64,000 nucleotides of DNA from Alteromonadaceae bacterium M269 (GTDB taxonomy: Bacteria; Pseudomonadota; Gammaproteobacteria; Enterobacterales; Alteromonadaceae), in NCBI GenBank assembly GCA_004353515.1, contig SMNZ01000008.1, positions 170,316-234,315 of the forward strand, read 5' to 3'. The position numbers were made by a program, and so were the translations under genes. Below are positions 48,324-57,825 of this stretch, piece after piece. The notes below the pieces were generated by a model. It had not been told where the DNA came from. It searched no databases and saw nothing but the letters and a program-made list of their open reading frames with translations. The first letter of the stretch is position 1, and each line of letters opens with the position of its first letter.

Positions 48324-49573
48324 AAAAACAATCCAGTATTAAGCGCCAAGTGATGTTGCGCTTCGCCTTGTTCGCGCTTTTTATGTCGGCGCTCTTTAGT
48401 TTGGTAAACTTCCTGTTTATGTATAACGTTGAAGATATGTTCTTTGAAAGAACAGTTAATGATGAGGTTGAATACATCCTCAACTATTACGAAGAACATC
48501 AATCATTTCCTCAAACTCGCCAACCTTTCATTAGCTTATACATGACAGCTCAAGAGTTACCCAACGATATCAGAGAGCAGCACCTTGAAGAACCCGGACG
48601 AAAAGAGTTTTATGGCGAAGAAAATCGACATTATCACCTACATAGAGTTCAGCAAGAGCCCGGATTTTTTGTATTGGCAGAAGTGAGTGATTACCTTGTC
48701 GTCAGACCTATTAAGAAAAATAGCTTAATCTTCCTGATTATCCTCAGCACAGGTATGCTCTTATTAGCCTTGCTAATTGCATTTAGTTTAGCGAGAAGAA
48801 CGGTAAAGCCATTAACGCAGCTAGCAAATTTAGTTGAGGCAAGTGATCCTGATCATTTACCCAAACAATTCGCTCAAAATTTCCCAAACAACGAAATTGG
48901 CTCTTTAGCAACAGCGTTAGAAGATGCCCTCAGTCGGATAAAATCGTTTATTGAAAGAGAACAACACTTCACACGCGATGTCAGCCATGAACTGCGCACA
49001 CCTATTGCAGTCATCAAAGGAGCCACCGAACTATTGTCGGAAAGAATCACCGAAGATCAGCAACCACTCCTGAAAAGAACCCAGTCAGCAATATTACAGA
49101 TGGAGCATACGGTAAATACACTGCTAACTCTGGCACGGGAAGACTCAAAGCAAGAAGAGTTAAAAGCCGTGCCCGTCTTACCCATAGTAGAAAATTGCGT
49201 TATCCAACATCACAATTTACTCAATAGCCAATCAGTTCAACTCAATATCCAAGTCCAGTCAGCAGATAGAGTCGTTACTCGTGCAAGTGTCTTGCAGATA
49301 CTGCTCTCTAATTTAATCAGCAACGCTTTCCAATATACTCATGAAGGACAGATAACTATCGGTTACGACGATAACTCCATCGCTATCTCTGATAGTGGTT
49401 CAGGTATCCAGGAAGATATAAAAGACTCAGTACTAGAAAGCCAAGTTAAAGGAGAGCAAAGTAAAGGCTTCGGTATAGGTTTATCAATTGTGAAAAGACT
49501 CTGCGATCGCTACAACATTGAACTCAACGTAAAATCCACAACGGAAGGTACTTCGATAAAGTTAACGTTTTAA
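48320..49573 (+). CDS. Sensor histidine kinase partner
   Basis: The 417-residue kinase has two membrane helices (FALFALFMSALFSLVNFLF and LIFLIILSTGMLLLALLIAF) around a periplasmic sensor of about 110 residues. A HAMP-like linker (RRTVKPLTQLANLVEASD), HisKA (DVSHELRTPIAVIKG) and a HATPase domain (LISNAFQYTHEG, ISDSGSGIQEDI, GFGIGLSIVKRL) follow. The ATGA overlap couples it to the response regulator. The stimulus is unknown; by analogy with ABC-linked systems it may sense the transporter substrate. Confidence 0.93.
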   Translation: MKKQSSIKRQVMLRFALFALFMSALFSLVNFLFMYNVEDMFFERTVNDEVEYILNYYEEHQSFPQTRQPFISLYMTAQELPNDIREQHLEEPGRKEFYGEENRHYHLHRVQQEPGFFVLAEVSDYLVVRPIKKNSLIFLIILSTGMLLLALLIAFSLARRTVKPLTQLANLVEASDPDHLPKQFAQNFPNNEIGSLATALEDALSRIKSFIEREQHFTRDVSHELRTPIAVIKGATELLSERITEDQQPLLKRTQSAILQMEHTVNTLLTLAREDSKQEELKAVPVLPIVENCVIQHHNLLNSQSVQLNIQVQSADRVVTRASVLQILLSNLISNAFQYTHEGQITIGYDDNSIAISDSGSGIQEDIKDSVLESQVKGEQSKGFGIGLSIVKRLCDRYNIELNVKSTTEGTSIKLTF

Positions 49574-49671
49574 CGGTCATTGCCTAATTGTCTTGGAGAA
49601 ATAACCTCCCCTACACACTATTGTTTAATTAACATACAATGAGTTGTCTTTAAAATAAAAAGAATAGAACA

Positions 49672-50946
49672 ATGCAAAGAAGGCAATTTCTAGCAGCAGG
49701 TTTTTCGAGTATTACAGGCAGCCTACTGCTATCTCAACACGCTAAGGCTGAATTGAGTGAAAACCTAGCTCAACTAACTCAAACATTGGGTGACAACAAT
49801 CGTCACACAGACAGCCAAGCTTTTTGGCAGAACGTCAAACACCAGTTCCCCCTGCAACCAGAGCTCTATTATTTTAACAATGCCTCCCTCGGGCCATCTC
49901 CCAATATAGTCAATAAAGCCGTACAAGAATTTCGTCTACAGCTCGAATCCTTCCCCTCAAAATACATGTGGGGCGGTTGGAAAAAGGAGAAAGAACAAGT
50001 TAGAGAAAAGATAGCGACCTTAGTGCATGCGTCGCCCGAAGACATTGCCTTAATTCACAACGCAACTGAAGGTATGAACCTGGTTGCAGCAAGTTTAAAA
50101 CTAAGCCCAGGTGATGAGGTTATTTTAGGTAATCACGAACATCCAAGCGGCACAATTCCCTGGCAACATTGGCAAGAAACAAAAGGAATAAAACTCGTTC
50201 GTCCAGAACTACCGCTACTACCTCAGTCGACAAGAGAGATTGTTGAGATTTATCGCCAAGCCATTACTGATAAAACTAAAGTCATATCCATAGTCCACAT
50301 CACCAACACTAATGGGATGATTTTACCTATTAAAGAAATTGCAGATATGGCACATGACAGAGGAATACTTGTTGCTGTAGACGGTGCGCAAGCTTTAGGC
50401 ATGATCCCTCTCAACTTGCCTGAGCTAGGAATTGACTTTTACACAGCAAGTAGCCACAAGTGGCTGTTCTCACCTAAAGGATTAGGAATTTTTTACGCGA
50501 AAAGATCCAGTCAACACTTTATCAAACCGCTCATAGTCGCCAGTGGATATGAAGACAAAAGCATTAGGCGATTAGAAAACTACAACAGCCGTAACTTACC
50601 CGAATTATTGGGGCTCGGTGTCAGCGTTGATTTTCACCAAAGTTTAGGTGAACAGAAAAAATACCAACGCATACTAGAATTAAAACATTACATCAGAAAG
50701 CGACTAACATCAGATACTCAATTCCATATCAAAACCCCAGAACCAGACGAGTTGTCAGCGGGAATCATCTGTGTTGAAATCAAAGGTCAGGAAGTTAGAG
50801 CATTAAATGACCGAATAGCAGCACAATCCAACATCAATTGTCGTCCCATGGATGTGCTAACGCTCAATGGACTCAGGTTTTCATTAAGTATCTACAACAC
50901 AGAAAAGGATATTGATTACCTCATCAATGCATTACAAATGAGCTAA
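49672..50946 (+). CDS. Tat-signal class V aminotransferase-like PLP enzyme (isopenicillin N epimerase type)
   Basis: The 424-residue protein has a twin-arginine-like N-terminus (MQRRQFLAAGFSSITGSLLL) ending in HAKAE, so the enzyme is probably exported folded with PLP. Fold type I features are the substrate/cofactor segment ATEGMNLVAASL, the aspartate in VAVDGAQALG and the Schiff-base lysine in TASSHKWLFSPKG. Homologues are annotated as isopenicillin N epimerase or cysteine desulfurase-like, but the real substrate is unknown. It is followed by the bidirectional terminator/tRNA-tip repeat at 50976. Confidence 0.87.
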   Translation: MQRRQFLAAGFSSITGSLLLSQHAKAELSENLAQLTQTLGDNNRHTDSQAFWQNVKHQFPLQPELYYFNNASLGPSPNIVNKAVQEFRLQLESFPSKYMWGGWKKEKEQVREKIATLVHASPEDIALIHNATEGMNLVAASLKLSPGDEVILGNHEHPSGTIPWQHWQETKGIKLVRPELPLLPQSTREIVEIYRQAITDKTKVISIVHITNTNGMILPIKEIADMAHDRGILVAVDGAQALGMIPLNLPELGIDFYTASSHKWLFSPKGLGIFYAKRSSQHFIKPLIVASGYEDKSIRRLENYNSRNLPELLGLGVSVDFHQSLGEQKKYQRILELKHYIRKRLTSDTQFHIKTPEPDELSAGIICVEIKGQEVRALNDRIAAQSNINCRPMDVLTLNGLRFSLSIYNTEKDIDYLINALQMS

Positions 50947-50975
50947 GACAATATCAGGAATAAAGCGAGGTACTT

Positions 50976-51026
50976 AGAAAGCAAAAAGCCTGCAACATTG
51001 TGCAGGCTTTTCTAAATAGTGGTGCC
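50976..51026. repeat. 51-bp direct repeat, copy 1: terminator hairpin plus tRNA 3' tip
   Basis: This copy matches 59906-59956 at 49 of 51 positions. It contains an 11-bp terminator stem (50984-50994 with 51001-51011) and ends in TGGTGCC, the reverse complement of the GGCACCA 3' tip of a tRNA. Sequence beyond 51026 no longer matches a tRNA. The hairpin is flanked by A and T runs and probably also terminates the 49672 gene. Confidence 0.8.
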
Positions 51027-51076
51027 TCTCATAAGCTCATTTGGCTCAATGGAGCTATGATTATGTTAAGTGCTGA

Positions 51077-51673
51077 TCACTTAGCAAGCAATCGTTTGGA
51101 AACCCAGTGGTCGATACTCAAGTAACGGCCTGCACCTATAAAAAATAAAGCTAGAAGCATAATGAAATAGGTAGCAGCGAATTCAATACCGTTGTTCAGG
51201 ATCACATAGCTGCCGCTTGAAGTCAGCCAGTCATAGTGACCATGTTCCTGCAATATGCTTTTAGCTGCGGCCAACTTGTCGGTCGATTCCATAACACGTT
51301 CATTGGCAAATGGAGCACCCGCATCCGCAATAGCCTGCCAGCCATATTTCAGATGAACGGTCACCATCGCCACAATCATAGTGATCATCAAGGGTACCGA
51401 TATCCAGCGAATAGCAAAACCTAGCAGTAGGAAAATTGCACCTAAGATTTCCGTCCAAGTAGCAAGGAACGCCATTACTAAAGGAAAGGGCAAGCCCAAT
51501 CCCCACTCAGAGTTCCCCATCCATTCGACAGTGCTATCGAAGCTTGCCAATTTCTTTGTGCCTGCCATCCAAAATATAGGGACAAGATAAAGCCTAAGCA
51601 GTAACGGTGCGATAAAATCTATGCGCCGTGTTTCGTCCATTAAAGATTGCAAAGTCTGCAATACATTTCTCAT
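51077..51673 (-). CDS. DoxX-family membrane protein
   Basis: The 198-residue protein has four hydrophobic segments and the DoxX pattern: LLLRLYLVPIFWMAGTKKLAS at the start and LPFPLVMAFLATWTEILGAIFLLLGF in the middle. It resembles the HvfX-like DoxX proteins found in MNIO/bufferin-type copper operons, and a bufferin-like gene lies 6 kb away in the same repeat-bracketed segment. GGAGA precedes the ATG. It lies 14 bp after the antiporter gene, at the end of the reverse-strand operon. Confidence 0.82.
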   Translation of the reverse strand: MRNVLQTLQSLMDETRRIDFIAPLLLRLYLVPIFWMAGTKKLASFDSTVEWMGNSEWGLGLPFPLVMAFLATWTEILGAIFLLLGFAIRWISVPLMITMIVAMVTVHLKYGWQAIADAGAPFANERVMESTDKLAAAKSILQEHGHYDWLTSSGSYVILNNGIEFAATYFIMLLALFFIGAGRYLSIDHWVSKRLLAK

Positions 51674-51686
51674 TTGGGTTTCTCCG

Positions 51687-52911
51687 TTATATTTTTAGTT
51701 TTTTCATGAGTGAAGTCGTGGTTGTAGCTTGCAATACGAGTGTGAATATTACGACACCAAAACCTATAGATTGAATGGTCCACCAATAAGGTATTTCGGT
51801 AGGCAGCGAAAGCACTAAAGCAATGGTTACAGCGCCACGAAGACCGCCCCAAATCATGACTGGCGGATATTTTTTATTGGTGGGCTGTCCCCACAACCAT
51901 TGGTTTAAGCCGACTGAAACGTAAACTGCAATCACTCGAGCTATCGTTGCTCCAATGATAGCCAGTAATATAGCTAGCCACATCTGAGTAAACATTTCTA
52001 TGGAAATCACTAGCCCTAACAACACAAAAACAAATAAGTTGGCGATAAACCCCAATGACTCCCAAACGCTATGAACTTGGTGTTCATGTTCTTCTGTTAG
52101 GACAGACTTAAAATGTTTAAGTGTAAGAGCCGCAGACATGACTGCCACAATTCCAGACAAGTGCAATACATGTTCGCTTATATAAAAACTGCCATAGGCT
52201 AGTACCAATGTCGTTGCGGTCAGATGCATAGTGTTGATCTTGATTAGGCGTAAAAAGCAAACCGCGGTTAGGCCTGAGATAACACCACTAAGGACACCGC
52301 CCAAAAACACCAACATAAACTGGCTTATACCAGCGACTAGGTTAGGTTCAGCGGTACCCTTAGCAATAGCTAGCAATATAGAAAACAGTACAATAGCGGT
52401 GGCATCATTGAGCAGACTCTCGCCTTCAATCAATATAGCGAGATCTTCTGGTGCCTTGAGCACCTTGAGTTGAGCCACCACAGCGACAGGATCGGTTGCT
52501 GATATGACTGCCCCTGCCAACAAGGCTGCTATTATTGGAAAACCAACATGGTTAATACCGAAAAACAAAAATGCACCAGTAATGGCGGTAGACAACAACA
52601 ATCCAAGAGTCGCTAGCGTTAACACATTGGGCATATATTTTCGTAGGAGTTTACTGTCTAAGCTCAGCGCTGATTCAAATATCAGCACTGGCAACAAGAC
52701 GAATAGCATCAACTCTTGAAAGTTGTTCGCGCGTATGCCGGTATCCCAGTTAAAGGGGACAAGGAGAAAGGAGAAACGAGACACCAAACCCTAACACAAC
52801 AAGAATCAGTGAATAAGGCAGGGGTAGACGTTTTTCCAGAACTAAACCCATTAAGCCGATTAGACCAAAAACTAAAATGGTACCCATCATATGAGTCACC
52901 GACATGTCCAT
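51687..52911 (-). pseudogene. CPA1-type Na+/H+ antiporter gene with a frameshift near its 5' end
   Basis: The main frame (from a GTG at 52787, 366 residues) encodes most of a sodium/proton exchanger: LMLFVLLPVLIFESALSLDS, the ISATDPVAVVAQL box with the transport-essential Asp, and GESLLNDATAIVLFS. It lacks the first helix. That helix is encoded in the next frame from ATG 52911 (MDMSVTHMMGTILVFGLIG, LPLPYSLILVVLGFGVSFLLSP), which overlaps the upstream stop as TGATG and then hits a TAA. The frames differ by one base, and the join lies around 52750-52770 in CCCC/TTT runs. It is either a true pseudogene or a sequencing indel. Confidence 0.7.
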
Positions 52912-54425
52912 CAATCCATAACCTCGACAACGTCAATACGTTCGGCATTAGGATATAAGGTATCTAGGGGCACACTCTTACCATGATTAGTAACAACTCT
53001 AGCGTGATGCCGTTTTAGCTGTCGGGGCTCTTTAACACCGCAAGAGTGGGCGATAGTACCGACCTCATAAACCAGGTTCTCGATGTAGCTCGCCACACGT
53101 TCGCTTTTCTCCTCTGGTACAAGTCCTTTTTGCAACTTCGGATCTTGTGTCGTAATTCCTGTCGGGCAGGTATTTTTGTTGCACTGCAACGCCTGAATAC
53201 AACCGAGTGAGAACAAAAATCCACGAGCGGATGTTACGAAATCAGCGCCCATTGTCAGTGCCCAGGCAACGCCTGCGGGCGTCACTAACTTTCCAGAACA
53301 AACAACCTTAATGCGCTCACGTAGGCCATACTTCACTAAAGTATCCACCACAAATGGTAGGCTCTCCTTAATAGTCAGTCCCATGTAATCCATTAAACTC
53401 TGAGGTGCCGCGCCCGTACCTCCATCCGCGCTATCGATAGTAATGAAGTCAGGAGCAGAATCTAAACCTCTTGTGAGAATACGTTTACATAACGAAGCGT
53501 AGAAATCCTCTCGGCCTACTACAGCTTTAAATCCCACTGGTTTTCCGGTAACTCTCCGCACTCGAATCACCATATCTAATAGCTCATCGATGCTGTTAAT
53601 ATCAGTATGACCGTTGGGGCTGATAGAGTCATGATCAACTTTGACACCTCGTATCTTAGCTATTTCCTCAGTAACTTTTCCTCCAGGTAAAATACCCCCT
53701 TTCCCCGGTTTAGCCCCCTGACTCATTTTAATTTCGAACATTTTGAGCTGTTCGTGATTGGCAAGATCCCAAAGCCTGTTATCACAAAGTTCACCATCTT
53801 CATTACGCACACCGTATTTGGCTGTTCCAATTTGGAAAACCAGATCCGCACCACCTTCGAGATGATAAGGAGACAGGCCACCTTCGCCAGTATTCATCCA
53901 AGCACCAGCTTGTTTTGCTCCTTTCGACAGCGCGAGAACAGCCTGTTTGGATAAAGCACCAAAACTCATGCCCGACACATTAAATAGCGAGTTGGTTGTA
54001 TAAGGTTTAGTTGCATAGCCTTCACCAATTGTGACACTTTGTGGCAAAGATGCGTCTTCTGTCAGAGTCGGAAAAGGACAATTGAGAAACAATACCTCAC
54101 CACTGGGTGTCAAACTGCGAGTAGAGCCAAAGGCAATCGTTGAATCGACATTTTTTGCTGCTCGATAAACCCAAGATCGCTCAGCTCGATTAAATGGCAA
54201 CTCCTCGCGATCCATAGCGAAGAAATATTGACGAAAAAACTCTCCGAGATGCTCAAACCAGTATCGGAAACGCCCAATAACCGGGAAGTTACGCCTGATA
54301 GTCTGTTTAGTTTGAGTGATATCAATCACATAAATAACGGCGACATAAAGGAGGCCTAGACCAATCATGGAGATAAAAGTCATGGTAGCCCATTCCAAGA
54401 CATCAAATAACAAAGTTTGGTTCAT
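52911..54425 (-). CDS. FMN-binding glutamate synthase family protein
   Basis: The 504-residue protein has an N-terminal membrane segment (MTFISMIGLGLLYVAVIYVI) and a GltB-type FMN barrel: LFNVSGMSFGALSKQAVLALS, KPGKGGILPGGKVTEEIA, SPNGHTDINSIDELLDM, and DSADGGTGAAPQSLMDYMG. The iron-sulfur cysteines are in QCNKNTCPTGI. It lacks the glutaminase domain of true glutamate synthase, so the physiological reaction is uncertain. It sits between the TPP-enzyme gene (13 bp upstream) and the antiporter (TGATG overlap) in one operon. Confidence 0.88.
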   Translation of the reverse strand: MNQTLLFDVLEWATMTFISMIGLGLLYVAVIYVIDITQTKQTIRRNFPVIGRFRYWFEHLGEFFRQYFFAMDREELPFNRAERSWVYRAAKNVDSTIAFGSTRSLTPSGEVLFLNCPFPTLTEDASLPQSVTIGEGYATKPYTTNSLFNVSGMSFGALSKQAVLALSKGAKQAGAWMNTGEGGLSPYHLEGGADLVFQIGTAKYGVRNEDGELCDNRLWDLANHEQLKMFEIKMSQGAKPGKGGILPGGKVTEEIAKIRGVKVDHDSISPNGHTDINSIDELLDMVIRVRRVTGKPVGFKAVVGREDFYASLCKRILTRGLDSAPDFITIDSADGGTGAAPQSLMDYMGLTIKESLPFVVDTLVKYGLRERIKVVCSGKLVTPAGVAWALTMGADFVTSARGFLFSLGCIQALQCNKNTCPTGITTQDPKLQKGLVPEEKSERVASYIENLVYEVGTIAHSCGVKEPRQLKRHHARVVTNHGKSVPLDTLYPNAERIDVVEVMD

Positions 54426-54438
54426 AGCGTTCTCTTAC

Positions 54439-56091
54439 TTATATCGTGCAGGTGAGTTGACCTAGCTTTTCCGTAAGCTTCTGGTTTTCGTCGTAATCAA
54501 TTGACACGACAACCAAGCTTGGGCCTTGGTGTTCCAAGGCTGCTGCTAGTTGCGGTTGCATATCTTCACTGTTAGATACACCGTGATAGCTCCAACTAAA
54601 AGCATCAGCCAAAGCTGTCCATTTAGGATTACTGAATGAGAGATCGGTATGGTGTCCAAACTCAGCCCATTGCTTCCAAGCAATTAAGCCATAGGCGTTG
54701 TCTTCCCAAACCATAACAACAATATTGCTGTTTAGACGAGCGGCTGTTTCCATCTCCTGAACATTCATCAAAAATCCCGCATCGCCTGCAATAGCAACAA
54801 CTGGATTCTCAGTTTGTACCATTGCAGCAGCTATAGCTCCAGGCAGTGCAAACCCCATTGAGCAGAAGCCGTTTGGTACTAAACAAGTGTTAGGTTCGTG
54901 ACATTGGTAATGGCGAGCTATCCACATTTTGTGGGCGCCTACATCCGATAACAAAACGGCTTCTGGTGGCAGTAGCGCCCTCACATCAGACAAGACTTTC
55001 TGTGGTTTGACCTTACCTCTGGCCGTATCATTTTCCCACGCATTCAGCTCGTTCATCATTTCAATACGTGTGTTTTGTTGCTGCTTGAGATCAAACTCGA
55101 AATCAAGTTCGCGGAGTTGAGCGTGGAGTTGTTCTAATGCATCTGCAATATCACCAACTACCTCAATTTCAGGGTGATAATTCTTGTCTATTTCAGCGGG
55201 AATAAAGTCGATGTGTACGATGTTCTTATCGCCGTTTGGATTCCAAAGATGCGGATGGTACTCGACCATATCGAAACCGATTGTGATTACGAGATCAGCT
55301 GCATCTATAGCGCAAGTAACAATATCTTTAGCCCCAAGGCCTATTGTAAAAAGCGAATAAGGTTTAACAAAGTCCACACACCCTTTGGCCATAAAGGTAT
55401 TAAGTACACCAATACCTGTCAGTTCACACAATTGTGCAAGTTGTTCGCTACTTCGTTTGCGAACACACCCGTTACCAGCAAGAATAATCGGTCGTTTAGC
55501 GGCTGCAATCCGCTTAGCTAATCGGACAATGTCATCACGGTCAGCAATAGATCGTCTGTAACGCCGAGGTTCAAGTGGTTTTTCATTGCTCTCAAGCTTG
55601 GCGACATCTTCAGGTAGTTCAATCAAAACAGCTCCCGGCTTTTCAGAACGTGCTAGCCGTACAGCTTTTCGTGTAATTTCAGGTATGGTGTCTGGGTTGA
55701 TAATGGTTGTAGCCCACTTGGTTACTGGGTCAAACATATCCACCACATCCATAATTTGATGGGATTCCTTATGTAATCTGGCAGTTGCGCCTTGCCCTGT
55801 TAGCACAATCATTGGAGCTCTATCCATATTTGCATCTGCCACACCTGTAATCAGGTTGGTAGCACCGGGCCCCAAAGTCGCTAAACAAGCAGCTGGGTTG
55901 CCTGTTAGACGCCCATAGACTTCAGCCATGAATGCCGCGCCCTGCTCATGTCGTGTCAACACAAATGTAATCTTGTCTGATTTTTCTAATGACATCATAA
56001 AGTCGGCGTTTTCTTCGCCAGGAACGCCGTAGATATATTCAATCCCCTCGTTTTCTAGGCATTGAACCAATAGATCTGATGCTTTTGTCAT
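54439..56091 (-). CDS. Acetolactate synthase-like thiamine-diphosphate enzyme
   Basis: The 550-residue protein has the three TPP-enzyme domains. The catalytic Glu is about residue 49 in LTRHEQGAAFMAEVYGR, followed by the LGPGATNLITG turn. The C-terminal TPP/Mg motif is AGDAGFLMNVQEMETAARL plus VWEDNAYGLI. It is closest in style to catabolic AlsS-type enzymes. No regulatory small subunit (ilvN/H) is present, which argues against the branched-chain biosynthetic role. An AGGA ribosome site lies upstream. The aldehyde dehydrogenase gene is 19 bp upstream, so the pair may process an acyl or aldehyde substrate. Confidence 0.87.
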   Translation of the reverse strand: MTKASDLLVQCLENEGIEYIYGVPGEENADFMMSLEKSDKITFVLTRHEQGAAFMAEVYGRLTGNPAACLATLGPGATNLITGVADANMDRAPMIVLTGQGATARLHKESHQIMDVVDMFDPVTKWATTIINPDTIPEITRKAVRLARSEKPGAVLIELPEDVAKLESNEKPLEPRRYRRSIADRDDIVRLAKRIAAAKRPIILAGNGCVRKRSSEQLAQLCELTGIGVLNTFMAKGCVDFVKPYSLFTIGLGAKDIVTCAIDAADLVITIGFDMVEYHPHLWNPNGDKNIVHIDFIPAEIDKNYHPEIEVVGDIADALEQLHAQLRELDFEFDLKQQQNTRIEMMNELNAWENDTARGKVKPQKVLSDVRALLPPEAVLLSDVGAHKMWIARHYQCHEPNTCLVPNGFCSMGFALPGAIAAAMVQTENPVVAIAGDAGFLMNVQEMETAARLNSNIVVMVWEDNAYGLIAWKQWAEFGHHTDLSFSNPKWTALADAFSWSYHGVSNSEDMQPQLAAALEHQGPSLVVVSIDYDENQKLTEKLGQLTCTI

Positions 56092-56110
56092 TTTATTTTC
56101 CTGCTTATGG

Positions 56111-57505
56111 TTAATATTGTGTGATCTTTAATTTGGCGATTTGCATGTGATGAATGCTGTTGGCTATGCCGCCTGCTCCGAGTCCAGATTGCTTATGTCC
56201 GGCGAAGATCATTCCATCGTGTCGAAAGGCTGTATGTTCATTGACCATCAAACAACCCGTGTGTAGCTGTTCGTATAACTGATTAATAACGCGTTGATCA
56301 TGAGAGAAAACAGCGCTATGAAACGCGACTTGCCTTGAATTGAGACGCGAGACTACGCTATCAAGGTCACTGAATGATGTAATCGAACAGACTGGGCCGA
56401 AGATTTCTTGAGAGTTTACTAAACTATTTTCTGCGGCATTGATGATGACTGTTGGTTCGTAGTGTTGGTATCCGGTAGTTTGCCCACCACAGACCAGCTG
56501 CCCGCCGCTTTGGACAGCTTCTTTTATCCAACAATGCATCCGTTCTACTTCATTTCGCCGTATCAGCGGCCCAACCTGAGTTTGCATATCCAATGCATCA
56601 CCAACACGCAACTCTTCTACATGTTCTGCGAATGCATCAATAAAGTTATCTACACAGTGTTGACGAACAAAAATTCTCTGTGTGGAGACACATACCTGTC
56701 CGGCATGATAGAAAGCACCTTTGACCAAGCTAGCGACTGTTTTTTCCAGATCACAATTTCCATCGACTATGGCTGGTGCAACCCCACCGTGCTCAAGCGC
56801 ACAGCGTGTGCCCGGAGGCAACTTACTGCGTAAATACCAACCTACCCGAGCACTACCAATAAAACTGAAGAATGCAAAACGAGGATCTGTAACCACACTT
56901 TCTGCGAGTTCGTTATCCTCAGTAATCAGGTAATCCACCCAGCCATCTGGAATATCTTCTTGTCGAAAAAGCTCCACTAGACGAATACAAGAGAGAGGGG
57001 TTTCAACGGCTGGTTTTATTAAACAAGGGCAGCCTGCAGCAAAAGCTGACACAATTTGGTGCGTCACGAGATTTAATGGATGGTTAAAAGCACTGACAGC
57101 AATCACAGGACCAATAGGAAAGTGGTGTACGTCCATTCTATGGTTTTCACTTGAAAGCATGGTATTTACTGGGAAAGTATTACTGCCCTCTGTCATAAGA
57201 TGCGCAATAGCCAATTGCACACCGTAAGCCGCTCGCTCAGATTCAACTATCGCATCTTGTAATGGTTTACCACTTTCCATAGCCACTAGCTCAGCTAGCT
57301 CTTTTTGTTCATCCAACAAACGGCGATGAACACCTTCCAGAATATTGATGCGTCGAGCCTTTGATAAAGACTTCTTGCTGTCAGTAAATGACTTATGGCA
57401 GGCTTCAATCTTATTTTGTGCCGAAACCACTGTATCTTGCGAGACAGCAGTAATAACACTCCCTGAACTGGGGTTCACAACTACTAATGGACTTTCATAT
57501 AACAT
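56111..57505 (-). CDS. Aldehyde dehydrogenase family protein
   Basis: The 464-residue NAD(P)+-dependent ALDH has a Rossmann FIGSARVGWYLRS segment, the general-base Glu in RCALEHGGVAPAIVDG and the catalytic Cys in AGQVCVSTQRIFV, then a late QEIFGPVCSITSF box. It is the first gene of the reverse-strand operon (ALDH, TPP enzyme, GltS-like, antiporter, DoxX) and reads from the regulatory region 57506-57825. A fit with succinate-semialdehyde or other aldehyde oxidation cannot be decided from the sequence. Confidence 0.9.
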   Translation of the reverse strand: MLYESPLVVVNPSSGSVITAVSQDTVVSAQNKIEACHKSFTDSKKSLSKARRINILEGVHRRLLDEQKELAELVAMESGKPLQDAIVESERAAYGVQLAIAHLMTEGSNTFPVNTMLSSENHRMDVHHFPIGPVIAVSAFNHPLNLVTHQIVSAFAAGCPCLIKPAVETPLSCIRLVELFRQEDIPDGWVDYLITEDNELAESVVTDPRFAFFSFIGSARVGWYLRSKLPPGTRCALEHGGVAPAIVDGNCDLEKTVASLVKGAFYHAGQVCVSTQRIFVRQHCVDNFIDAFAEHVEELRVGDALDMQTQVGPLIRRNEVERMHCWIKEAVQSGGQLVCGGQTTGYQHYEPTVIINAAENSLVNSQEIFGPVCSITSFSDLDSVVSRLNSRQVAFHSAVFSHDQRVINQLYEQLHTGCLMVNEHTAFRHDGMIFAGHKQSGLGAGGIANSIHHMQIAKLKITQY

Positions 57506-57607
57506 GACTAAAACCTGAAAAATGATGATGTATTTTTTAAATTAATTTAATTACAAACAATCCAATTCACACGTTTTAAAATTCAACCATAATCCAATAA
57601 AATTATT

Positions 57608-57686
57608 AAATAACTAATAATTATCAGTTCAATAGCACGGCCTTATCACAGAGAACCAAATAACTAGCGCTTATCAATGTAATAGC
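57608..57686. promoter_or_regulatory. Paired 29-bp operator-like direct repeats, 50 bp apart
   Basis: Copies at 57608-57636 and 57658-57686 share AAATAACTA, TTATCA and AATAGC in the same spacing, differing only in the two 4-base stretches between. They lie in the 320-bp AT-rich gap between the ALDH operon (reverse) and the bufferin-like gene (forward). A regulator such as the LysR at 58796 may bind here; this is inference. Nothing else was seen in 57506-57825. Confidence 0.5.
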
Positions 57687-57825
57687 TTGTACTTATTAGT
57701 CAAAATGTTTTTAAATTGATAGCATCTATATTCAATGGATTTATTGTTTTTTAGCATTTCCATATCTTTTAATAATAATAAGAAAAATAGTGTTCACAAA
57801 TATCTGGAATTAGGAAAAATACTTA

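Noticed and set aside
52716-52958. Forward ORF over the antiporter 5' end
   Set aside because: Antisense shadow of the frameshifted antiporter and the GltS-like gene end.
52911-54425. Annotation as the large subunit of glutamate synthase (GltB)
   Set aside because: It lacks the glutaminase and GXGXG domains, so only the FMN-domain family name is supported.
54439-56091. Annotation as biosynthetic IlvB/IlvI
   Set aside because: No regulatory subunit or other ilv gene is present, and the operon context is different.
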